A stretch of 64,000 nt of DNA, from the NCBI GenBank assembly GCA_015146655.1, contig VKHL01000039.1, positions 62,001-126,000 of the forward strand, written 5' to 3'. Both the position numbers and the translations under genes were made by a program. Source of the DNA: Ochromonas danica. Taxonomy: Eukaryota; Sar; Chrysophyceae; Chromulinales; Chromulinaceae. Below the pieces are notes generated by a model that was given only the letters and a program-made list of their open reading frames with translations, had not been told where the DNA came from and did not search any database. Of this stretch, positions 23,864 through 38,087 are shown one piece after another (position 1 is the first letter of the stretch; every line of letters begins with the position of its first letter).

Positions 23864-24510
23864 CTTACACTTTGTTGATTATCCTCACCTTCCTTCTTTA
23901 ATGATGATGAGAGGAAGGATGGTGTTCTGTCAACTAGCTATTAGCTGTTGATCAAACGTACTTTCATCTTTACTCTCTCCCTCCTCTCCTTCCTTTCTAC
24001 ACTGTGCTTCAATGTCCATGTGTTGTAGAAAGCTGGAATATGAATGAGAGAGCACAACATCTGACAAGTGTTACAGTTGATTGAGAGGAACAAACGGTAG
24101 GGGGAGCAGGTGCTAAGGGAGGAGTTGGATGTGATGGCCTTGTTGCCTATGCTATATCTCTGTTCCTTCTTGAAAATGATTGGATAAAGGAATAGAAAGA
24201 AATCAATCAATTAATTGTAGCTGCTTGTTGAGACAATATACTGTTTGGTAATGACTAACCATTTCAGTAGTTGTCTTCTTCTTCTTCACTTTCCTTTGTT
24301 TGTGTGTAGACTAATAGTTGATGTGCCAGTGAAAAAGGAAGAAAAGAGGGAGAGGAATAAGCTGTCAGCATTACTATTTATTCCACAGTTAGCTTTAGTT
24401 TAGATGAGGTGAGGGGTAGATAAGAAAGGTAGCAGGTGGAGCAGTTTAGGTATGTAGTAGAATATTGCAACTCAATCACATATCTTTAAAGGTATGCTGC
24501 TAGTACCAGC
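23864..24510. other. intergenic region between convergent UPF1 and antenna genes
   Basis: About 650 bp holding the 3' ends of two convergent genes. Purine/pyrimidine tracts are seen but no gene, RNA or repeat that I recognise. Confidence 0.5.
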
Positions 24511-25137
24511 TTAGAAATAAGGGAAACCCTTGCCAGTGAGGACAGCCTGGGTGACAATACCGGCAAAGGCTAACATGGCCAAACGACCATTTTCAATCTC
24601 TTTGTTAGCAAAGTCAGCCTTGACCTTATCAGACTTGCCAGCAGAGAACTTAAGAGGATCAAAACCCCATTCACCAGGTTGACGACCAGATCCTTCTAAC
24701 ATTTCTTTAATGGCTTGAACATTGAAAAGTTCTAATACCACCACAAGGATTAACACTTGGAAAAGTGAACCAGAAGTAACAGCAGCATTATGTGCTTCAA
24801 CAGGTGTTACATTATGTACTTCACCAGGAAGTTTAACAAATTCAGTAACAATCCAACCAACAACAGCAAGCATAGCAATACGACAATGCTTGATTTCTGC
24901 TTCAAGGAGATATTTTGGGTCAACAATCTCAGAAAATCCAAGAGGATCAAATCCTTTATATCCTGGAAGACCTTCTAAATTCTTAGGTGCATTAACAAAA
25001 GGTACAGCCTTACTCATATCACGTAAATTGGTCAGAGTACGACCAGTACGTGCAGGATTGGTCATTTGAAAACCATGCGTCACAGCAAGTAAAAGAGAAG
25101 TAGCTAAGACAAAAGACAACATGATGAACAAGGTCAA
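24511..25137 (-). CDS. Fucoxanthin chlorophyll a/c-type light-harvesting protein
   Basis: Intronless, 208 aa. The N-terminus MTLFIMLSFVLATSLLLAVT is a signal peptide followed by HGFQM, a GF junction like the ASAFAP motif that routes proteins into complex plastids. Mature part: LEGLPGYKGFDPLGFSEIVD, then helix A with EAEIKHCRIAMLAVVGWIVT (Glu/His/Arg chlorophyll and salt-bridge residues), a second hydrophobic segment (FQVLILVVVLELFNVQAI), then EWGFDPLKFSAG and helix C with KEIENGRLAMLAFAGIVTQ. Both symmetric LHC motifs E-x3-R-x-AM are present. Length and pattern fit the FCP/Lhcf-Lhcr family of thylakoid antennae. It is transcribed toward UPF1. A stress-type (Lhcx) member cannot be fully excluded. 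Confidence 0.93.
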   Translation of the reverse strand: MTLFIMLSFVLATSLLLAVTHGFQMTNPARTGRTLTNLRDMSKAVPFVNAPKNLEGLPGYKGFDPLGFSEIVDPKYLLEAEIKHCRIAMLAVVGWIVTEFVKLPGEVHNVTPVEAHNAAVTSGSLFQVLILVVVLELFNVQAIKEMLEGSGRQPGEWGFDPLKFSAGKSDKVKADFANKEIENGRLAMLAFAGIVTQAVLTGKGFPYF

Positions 25138-25838
25138 TGAGGTTGATAAGAAAGGTCAAAAGTAGAAGAGGAGTAAAGAACTAGTCTAGGTTGGTCAGTA
25201 ATAGTAATGGAAGGGAAGGGAAGGCAAGTGAGGATCTTTCCCTCTCAGAGGTTCAATGACCACAAACACATGCAACAGACAACAGAGTGAGAGAAGAGAG
25301 AAACGCGTTTCTACTCTACCGCACAGTCACACCACACACACCACTGGCACTGCACAGTTTTGCAGTGCGCGCGCGGTGGTTGTAGAGAGATGAATATCAA
25401 ATTCAACTTGTTGGGCTAGGTGATCGGTAGTAAGTAGCTTCTATTGTATAAGCTTGTGTACCAATGTTGAATCAAGATAAAGTAATAGTGTCTATATGTA
25501 CATTGTTATTGTTGTGCACTATTGTTGATGTTGCCTTTTGCGCCACTGTTGAATAATTACCCATGTGGTTGTGGAAGTCTGACAGAATCCAATTTATCCG
25601 GTAATGGAAGTTATCCAGTATATCCGGATAAGATATGGAGGAATCATCAAAAGTTCAAGAGTCTATTTAATCAATGAGAGCGACTACACTACTTCTTAAA
25701 ATCTAACCAAGTGTCATGTTAACAACTAGGTATCTTCTAATTCATAGCACATCGTATTCCAAGTTGTTCACTCATCACCATATGGTGGGATCCATCTTCT
25801 TATCTGCCCATTCTGTAGAACAAAATGCTACAAAGAGC
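25138..25838. other. intergenic region, no gene seen
   Basis: Upstream region of the antenna gene and downstream region of the small secreted protein gene. A CA-rich stretch and GCGCGCGC occur at about 25330-25376. A short repeat (TTATCCGGTAATGGAAG, then TTATCCAGTATATCCGG) lies near 25595-25630. Nothing else recognised. Confidence 0.45.
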
Positions 25839-26294
25839 TTACAACTCATCAAAGCCAGCTGAAGCACAAGGTTGGCTAGTTATTCTAGGTGCTCCTCCAT
25901 CATTAAAGCGCTTCGATCCTTTCCATGCCCCTTCTTCACTCGTAGGAGGTACTTCCCCGTTGAAATTACAACCTTCAGCTTCTACACAGCGATAGTGTGT
26001 TTCTGGAGGCCATGGGCCAAGATTGCCCAAATACCAAAACCCTCTACTACGAAAGAAACTTCTGTCTTGCTCATTAGTGTAGACAAATACACCATCCATC
26101 TTCTCACTTCCAGCGGTGTAAGTGCCGAGGAAAGTGCTATCAGAAGCTTCACAAACATAGAGCACAGCGGAAGAAGAGGAAGAGCTTTCTCCTTCTGTGG
26201 TAGTCGTTGTTGTTGTTGTAGCGCTTTCTTCTTGAGAATAAATAGCGACGATGCTAAGTAGAGCACAGAGATAGAAGAAGAGCAAGTAATTCAT
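25839..26294 (-). CDS. Small secreted protein with C-terminal FDEL, unknown function
   Basis: Intronless, 151 aa. A clear signal peptide (NYLLFFYLCALLSIVAIYS) is followed by a low-complexity Thr8 and Ser6 stretch, then a compact globular region of about 100 residues with four cysteines. FVYTNEQDRSFFRSRGFWYL leads into GNLGPWPPETHYRC, whose Trp/Pro/Tyr/Cys pattern suggests a folded extracellular domain that I cannot name. The last four residues are FDEL, which could act as a KDEL-like ER-retrieval signal, though F at the first position is not the common form. No catalytic motif is visible. Confidence 0.68.
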   Translation of the reverse strand: MNYLLFFYLCALLSIVAIYSQEESATTTTTTTTEGESSSSSSAVLYVCEASDSTFLGTYTAGSEKMDGVFVYTNEQDRSFFRSRGFWYLGNLGPWPPETHYRCVEAEGCNFNGEVPPTSEEGAWKGSKRFNDGGAPRITSQPCASAGFDEL

Positions 26295-26471
26295 AATTCA
26301 AGACAAAGGATAATGGAAGAAATGAACAACAATAACAACAAAAAGGATAATAATAAACTTTCTTATAGACTTGACTAATTCTCTTCTTCTTCTCTTTCTA
26401 GTAGTCTACAAACTCTATTAAAAGTAGATGTTGACTAAGAATGTAATCAGAAATCTGTTATGTTGAGATGA

Positions 26472-26729
26472 TCAATTATTGTCTTTTTTGTTTTGTTGCC
26501 GTTCTGACTGAACAGTTTCGTTTTCGTTTAAAAGTGATATTTTATGATTTATAAAGTGTATACTACGCTCAGCAAAGTCTTCCTCCGCTTCTGAACAGAT
26601 CATGCCAACCAATGCCCGCACGATTCCGCTCAAAAGTGATATTTTATGATTTATAAGGCTTATGCCAGGCTCAGCAAAGTCTTCCTCCGCTTCTGAACAG
26701 ATCATGCCCATGTGCCATTTTACAATCAA
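26472..26729 (-). other. 103-bp tandem duplication, weakly coding
   Basis: About 26530-26608 and 26633-26711 are nearly identical (shared core AGCAAAGTCTTCCTCCGCTT). On the minus strand an 85-codon frame crosses both copies and gives a duplicated peptide unit (GMICSEAEEDFAE then INHKISLL, twice). No signal peptide or family match. This may be a duplicated regulatory or repeat sequence rather than a gene. Confidence 0.4.
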
Positions 26730-27160
26730 ATCTCAAAGAGAAAGGAAGGGGGATAGCTTGAGAGATAAAGAGAAAGAGGCAAAGAGAGAGAGGGAAAGAA
26801 GCTTTAGGGCTACTCTTATTCTAAGTTGACTCTCTCGTGTTGCTATAGAGGGTGATTTTTATTATATTATTATTATCAGATTAATTGGTTTCTTTTGAGG
26901 TGAGGGTTGGAGAAGTAATCTGCAAGATTTTTATGTTTTCTCCCTATATTATTTCTATTATAATGAAAAGAAGAGTCTTTGTCTGTCTCTTCTTATATGA
27001 CATGCATGAGATAGCCACTTCTTCATTTACAGTTACTGTAGTTGACTTGCTGTTGGTTTTGTCTCATTGAACAACATGCATGTTGTTAATAGACAGACAG
27101 ACCAATAAACAAACAAGCAAACAGACAGACTGACTGACTTATAACGTTGCCAGTATTGAT
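26730..27160. other. intergenic region, no gene seen
   Basis: Contains an AGAGAAAG-rich purine stretch (about 26755-26800) and a CAGA/CAAA-type simple repeat (about 27091-27145) just before the kinase gene. Confidence 0.45.
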
Positions 27161-32358
<5,198 letters not shown>

Positions 32359-33953
32359 CAATAACAAACATAGAGACTAGCAGCACAGCTTTAGTCTTTA
32401 CAATGTAATGAAAACGAAGCGAACTATCTTGTTATTTTATTATACCATAATTTAGATTAACTATATCTCCTCATCTAGCTATAATATATATACACACTGC
32501 ATATTATATATATACAAGTTATATAACTGTATATTCATGTTATATATATACACTGTATGTTATACTGTATATATATAGACTATACACTGTATGTTATACT
32601 GTATATATATAGACTATACACTGTATATTCATGTTGTGTGTTTTATGTAGTTGTGATGGAAAAGAGTTTGTGACTGCTGTATATGTGATCAATACTATAC
32701 TATACTATACATACAATACGTACAGTACCTACTGTACAATACTAAGTAATTTACACACACAATAATAGCTATGATACAATATAATAGTATAATACATACA
32801 ATAGTATAATGTATACACGTCGATTGATTGCATGTTGAATGATGATGCATGATGATAATGATAATGATGAACTTGTTGAACCCAAATGAGCTCTAGTACA
32901 ATACTATAATATTTATAAACAATATAAATATATTGTTATTGTTATTGTTGCATCTATATATATACACAGTATACTTATGCATACTGCACTGCACTGTACT
33001 GTACTGTAGAATAGATTGTTTACAGTACATGATGTGTGAGAAATGAGAAGAGCTCTCACCTTGTTTGAGCTATTGCTATTGTTGTTGTTACTGTTGTTGC
33101 TATTCTGTGTTTGTTAATAGAGAGCATAATTGTTATGACAATTATTGTTAATCTCCTCTCCTCTGCACTGTAGTGTACTGTATTGTAGTAGATGTCCATC
33201 CACAATACAGTAGAGGATGCAGCTTTAGACGAAGCTGTTAGTGTTGTTAATGTTGCTATTTGTTGATGTTAATGATGACAATGAGTGTTCTGTGGTGTTG
33301 TTCAATGATCAGAAAAATAACTTAAAGTGTGAAGTTTGACGGAATGGGTTTGCTTCACTGTACCGTAGACTAGACTAGACTAGACTAGACTACAGTAGCT
33401 ATACCGTAGGGTGATCCTTCTCAGAGGATCCGTCTATTAAAGGAGAGAGAAATAATCAATAGCAACTAGTTGACAATGAAGAGAATTGCTGGGGACTTTT
33501 AATAGTAGAAAACTCACAAACACAATGACACAACAATCTCATTCTGATTAACATTCATTAGAGATGGAGAAGGAGGCTGGTTCTAAATAGTGTACAGTAG
33601 TCTAAACTATCCATGCAACATGCAACATGGTCAAACAGTAAACACACCTTGTCAACACATTCAATTGTTTGGTTGTTTCTCAACATGGTTAGGGTTAGAC
33701 TAGTTGTTGAGAGATGATTCTTCTCCATTGACACACTACTGTATTGTACAGTATAGTACAGTACAGGATGTATCTTGTATGTTTAACAGTACAGAGAGTA
33801 GCCGTGCTGACTTCTTTGAATGACCTACACAGTATCTCCTACTATAGTTAGACAACATGAATGAACTACTACTACTACTAGTCCACATAGTCTACATAGC
33901 CTAGTACAGTAGTAGTATTAGTAGCCTATGATACCACTCACTCACTCCCTCAG
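32359..33953. other. AT-rich, simple-repeat intergenic region
   Basis: 1.6 kb without a gene. It contains TATATA tracts, a 34-bp tandem repeat at about 32551-32633, many TACTGTA-type short palindromes (CAGTAC/GTACTG motifs at 32700-33000 and 33740-33790) and a (TAGAC)5 pentamer array at about 33366-33392. No RNA gene recognised. Confidence 0.55.
32551..32633. repeat. 34-bp AT-rich tandem repeat
   Basis: The unit beginning CACTGTATGTTATACTGTAT occurs at 32551-32584 and again without change at 32585-32618; a third, partial unit (CACTGTATATTCATG) follows. Confidence 0.85.
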
Positions 33954-34271
33954 TCAGTCACCCACCACAGTCAGCACGATGCGGCGGACGAGAAAGACTC
34001 CAGAAGCCACGATAACAGCAACAGCCAGCAAGTATCGCAGGATGAGGGGCAGAGCCGCCAGCCGTTGCAGGACACTGTCGAACACCAGCAACACACGAGT
34101 TGCCGCCATCCCAGCGCGGCAATAGCAGTCCCACAGGAAGCTGTCTGTCTGAGAGGGGCGGTAGTCCAGGGCGAAGGCCAGAAAGCCTCCCAGCGCTGTG
34201 GCAGAGACTAGCCGCTCCTGAAGATGTCCTGTTATTAAGAATAGTAAGAGTATAATAAGTATATTCATCAA
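33954..34271 (-). CDS. Hypothetical small GC-rich membrane protein
   Basis: A 105-codon frame. The coding part is clearly richer in G and C than its surroundings. The N-terminus is hydrophobic (NILIILLLFLITG), and the C-terminus carries another hydrophobic segment (LRYLLAVAVIVASGVFLV) ending in RRIVLTVVGD. The middle is ERLVSATALGGFLAFALDYR and an aromatic/Cys patch (FLWDCYCRAG). It starts 55 bp after the stop of the CEP70-like gene on the same strand. AATAACAG at 34222-34230 could be a splice acceptor, so this may be an extra 3' exon of that gene adding a membrane anchor. I recognise no family, and it may not be a gene. Confidence 0.4.
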   Translation of the reverse strand: MMNILIILLLFLITGHLQERLVSATALGGFLAFALDYRPSQTDSFLWDCYCRAGMAATRVLLVFDSVLQRLAALPLILRYLLAVAVIVASGVFLVRRIVLTVVGD

Positions 34272-34325
34272 GTCAATCAGTCAGTCAGTCAGTCAGTGAT
34301 AGTGTTATCTAGACTATGACTATGA

Positions 34326-36628
34326 TTATGATCTTGTTCTTCTATTTTGTAGTTTCTCATCAACAAGTTGTATGAGTTCAGCAAAGATCATTGCATTCGA
34401 AACAACAACCCCTTTCCCTTCATTACTATTGTTATGCAAAGCAGTCTTAATAGCTTGTAGGAAATTAGACATTTCTTGATGTTGTAGAAAGATTTGATTT
34501 AATCGTGCTATCATACCATCAACATGTGGAATATCAAATAGATATAGAATATGTTGAATAAGTCTTGTTAATAAGAGATCAGGACGTCCTTGTAGATAAG
34601 CATTCAAATCTCCTCCTTCTCTTCCTGCACTACTACTGGTATATTGAAATACTTCAATCTGTAAATCTACTAATTCACGAATAGCTTTAGCTATAGTTGG
34701 TCCATCTTTTAATTGCCATAGTAGTCGCCCTTCTTGTCTCCATAAGGTTAGAATACGTTCTTCTGCATTGTCTACAGTATATCATACATTACATATAGTT
34801 AATACATACAGTTATTGCATACAGTTATTACATATATTACATGTATTAGTATATTAGTCATATATCATATAGACCATACAGTACAGTATTAGTATACATA
34901 CATTACATACAGTTAATACATACATTACATGTATTACATATATTATTAGTATTATGACGCAATGAGTTGTATATAGTATAGTATAGTATAGTATAGTATA
35001 GTATAGTATAGTGTAGTGTAGTGTAGTACTTACCTATCCTACCGCTACTACCACCACTACTGCTACTGTTAGGGTTAGTAGGGTTAGATAATGAAGATGG
35101 TGATAAACGACTTAAAAGTGTCTGTGATCGAAATAATTCCATTAAAACACATTCACGAAAACGTGCAAGATCAACAGATTGTTGAACAAGATTCCACCAT
35201 CGAGGTAAGATCACTTTGACTTCTTCCATGGAATCCACGATCCTTTCTACCTTTCTACCACCACTACCACTACCTCTGTCACTACCTCTGTTGGTACTAC
35301 TATCTCGTATAACTCCTAACTTTTCATTTAATAGATCATTACGATCTATTAGATAAGAATTAATATGTATAATATATTTCTCCATACTTGGTATTGCTGT
35401 AACAGCAGATTTTAATTTTATAATAGCAGGTAATAAATCAGATAAATCAGATAAATCTAATTCACGACATAATGACTTGATAGTCTCTAATAAGATATCT
35501 TTAGAACATGAATCTAATAGATATAATTGTAATTGATAATTTAATTTATCAATTTTCATTTGTGTTGTAGTTGTAATATGTTTACGTATACTACCAGGTA
35601 TATTAGATGAAGAAGATGTAGAATGTAAGATATATTGATCTAATTTCTTTTCTGTTTCTTCTAATGTATACTGTAAACGATGATATTCTTTTATACTAGG
35701 ACGATGATTTAAATCATATTGTAATCTTTCTAGTTGACATGTTAAACGTGCAACTTCTTGTCGTAATGTTTTCGTTAACTTGTCATTCTCTTCTCGTTCT
35801 GCTGTATAAGATAACATATGACGTTGTAATTGTTGATATTCTTCTTCACGTTGTCTTAACCGTGTATGAAGATCATCTAGATCTTCTTTTAATATTCTTA
35901 TATACCTCCCTCCTCCTCCTCCTTCTCCTACCATGACATCATCATCATCTTCATCATCATTAAGTGGACGATTAGTATGTACGCTAATGGTTGGTTGTCG
36001 TTGCTGTAGTTGTGGTTGTCCCTTTGATCTACCACCAGGTAGTAGTATGTGTCTAGTAGACTTCTGCTTATCTGCTACCACAGGCTCTACCGAGGAAGAG
36101 AATGAGGTAGAGGTTGAAGAGGTAGACACTGGCTGTAAGAGATCATTCACTTGCATCTCTAACTCTCGATTACGAGCCATAAGGTCTTTCCGATGACTAT
36201 CCAATGCTTCCAATACTTTATAGACATCCTCAGAGACAGGCAGAGATGCTAATCCCTTACCCCCACTACCACTACCACTAGTACCCGCTGCTCTGTTGTT
36301 GTTGTTACTTTCAGCTGGTACTCGACTACTACTAGTTCGACTACTATTACCTGAGAAGCTACTAGTTCGACTGAGAATGCTCGTATTATTAACATCTCCT
36401 CCTCCTCCTCCTCCACCACCACTACCAGCACGGTGTGATTTATTACCACTATTACTATTGTTATTGCGCGAGGGAATAAGATGAAGATCTCCACGTAGAA
36501 GACGTTGTAATAGATGACGTTGATTGGTAGTTTCTTCACGATCTTTCTGTATTGTTTGAGATAACTTCTCTCTTAAACGATCAAAATCGACTTCTTTCGC
36601 TCTCATTCGTCGTTGAGCCTCCTATAGT

Positions 36629-36662
<34 letters not shown>

Positions 36663-37861
36663 ACAACATCATGTATATATACAGAATAGGGTGAGCTCTA
36701 AAGAGTAACAGAGAGATATAGTATATCAAACTATAGTTTATACTGTACCTGAACTTGATCTTCTAGATTACGAATCTTCTTCTTTAATTCCATTTCTTGA
36801 CGTCCATCCTTCTGTTTCAATTCTATAACATAACATAACACAACATTAACATAACATAAGATAACAGACACAACATAAAGTAACAAAACATAGCACAGAC
36901 AGGCCAATCAATCGTACTCACTCATACTATAACTAAACTAACTAACTTACCCAATTGTGTAATCTTAGCTAAGAGTGCTTTCTCTTTCTTCTCAGCATCT
37001 AATAATAAAGCTTGTAGATCCGCAATACGATATTGCATAGCATCTTTACTGGCAGATGATTGTGTATGTAGAGCATAGACAGAAGAAGCAGAAGCAGAAA
37101 GAGTAGCCTTTTGACTGTCCATTTGATCACATAACTCACTCACAGCACCTAGTAGACTCTCTGCCCATCTCTCTACTAATGATACTTCCATGGCATTGGC
37201 ACTATATAAAAAGTTGATTACAAGGCAAGTTACGGTACTTGTACATGCTACAGTAGTGAAACACTGTAACTAGACTAGTGTTGTTGTCTTACCTGGTAAG
37301 AGAATCTTGGAAAATATCATGAGGATGGAGATAAAGGATATTAAATCCTCGACTATGCAGGTAATCAGATAGTTTTTGACAATATTTCAAAGTAGAAGGC
37401 AAAGAAGAGGAGGAAGTCGTTGGAGGAGTTGTCGTAGTTGGTTGTGATCGTGATGGTTGTGGTGTCTTCCTTGTTGTTGTTGATACTGGAATAGCAGCAG
37501 TAGCAGTAGCGGCGATAGGGAAAACTGATTGAGGTGGAGAATGAGGAAGAAGCACTTGATGGAATGCTGCAGTGTTGCTTCTATCTCCTTCATCACTGTC
37601 TTCTTCTTCTTTCATAAAGGAGGGGAAATGTAACTCTCGCTTAATATTCTCCTCCTCTTGCTCTTGTTCTTGTTCTTTCATGAAGGAAGAGTTTTCTTCT
37701 TCTTCTTCGTGTTGTTTTTGTTGTTGTTGGTCTGATAAAGTTCTCGCCATAATTAACGAATTAGCTTCATCTATGCTTGATTGACTTCTCCAGGATTGAG
37801 AATCATCAAGTAAAGAATTATTAATACTACCATCAAAACTACTACTATCTTCAGCAGACAT
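34326..37861 (-). CDS. CEP70-like / ADIP (SSX2IP)-like centrosomal coiled-coil protein
   Basis: Five exons on the minus strand (37861-37293, 37201-36951, 36822-36749, 36621-35034, 34771-34326) join in frame to 975 aa. Residues 1-155 are acidic and Gln/Ser-rich. From about 156, STLKYCQKLSDYLHSRGFN and a coiled coil to about residue 340 (RRMRAKEVDFDRLREKLSQT) follow the ADIP/SSX2IP pattern; HRKDLMARNRELEMQVNDLL also fits. The second half matches CEP70: LQYDLNHRPSIKEYHRLQY near residue 600, ELDLSDLSDLLPAIIKLK near 690, and LFDIPHVDGMIARLNQIFLQ near 905. Gly/Ser/Asn runs separate the blocks. Both families act at centrosomes, basal bodies and cilia, which fits the head-to-head SAS-6 neighbour. It may be a fusion or a CEP70 orthologue with an ADIP-like N-terminus. 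Confidence 0.74.
34973..35028. repeat. (ATAGT)n repeat in intron 4 of the CEP70-like gene
   Basis: About ten ATAGT/GTAGT pentamers end directly beside the donor site at 35033. The rest of the intron (34800-34970) is rich in ACATACAGTTA-type short repeats. Confidence 0.85.
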
Positions 37862-38087
37862 CTTCACTACTAATTCAAAGACAGAATGAAGAATGAACTC
37901 GAACTCATCACAACACAGTGAACCAATTTCCTCCGGGCCGAAGTCATAATTTATGATTTATTAACGTGTTTATTTGAGATTTGAGAAAGCGTTTTCTGTC
38001 CGGGGAAATTTGAATTTGGATGGAATGCTCGGAGCTGCTCACCCAAACCAATAAATAGAAAATATATAAAATAAAATAGCATCGAGA
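37862..38087. promoter_or_regulatory. shared promoter region of SAS-6 and CEP70-like genes
   Basis: Only 226 bp separate two start codons on opposite strands. It holds two CCAAT sequences (about 37921-37926 and 38046-38051) and an A/T-rich block AAATATATAAAATAAAATAG just before the SAS-6 start. No RFX X-box was recognised. Confidence 0.5.
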
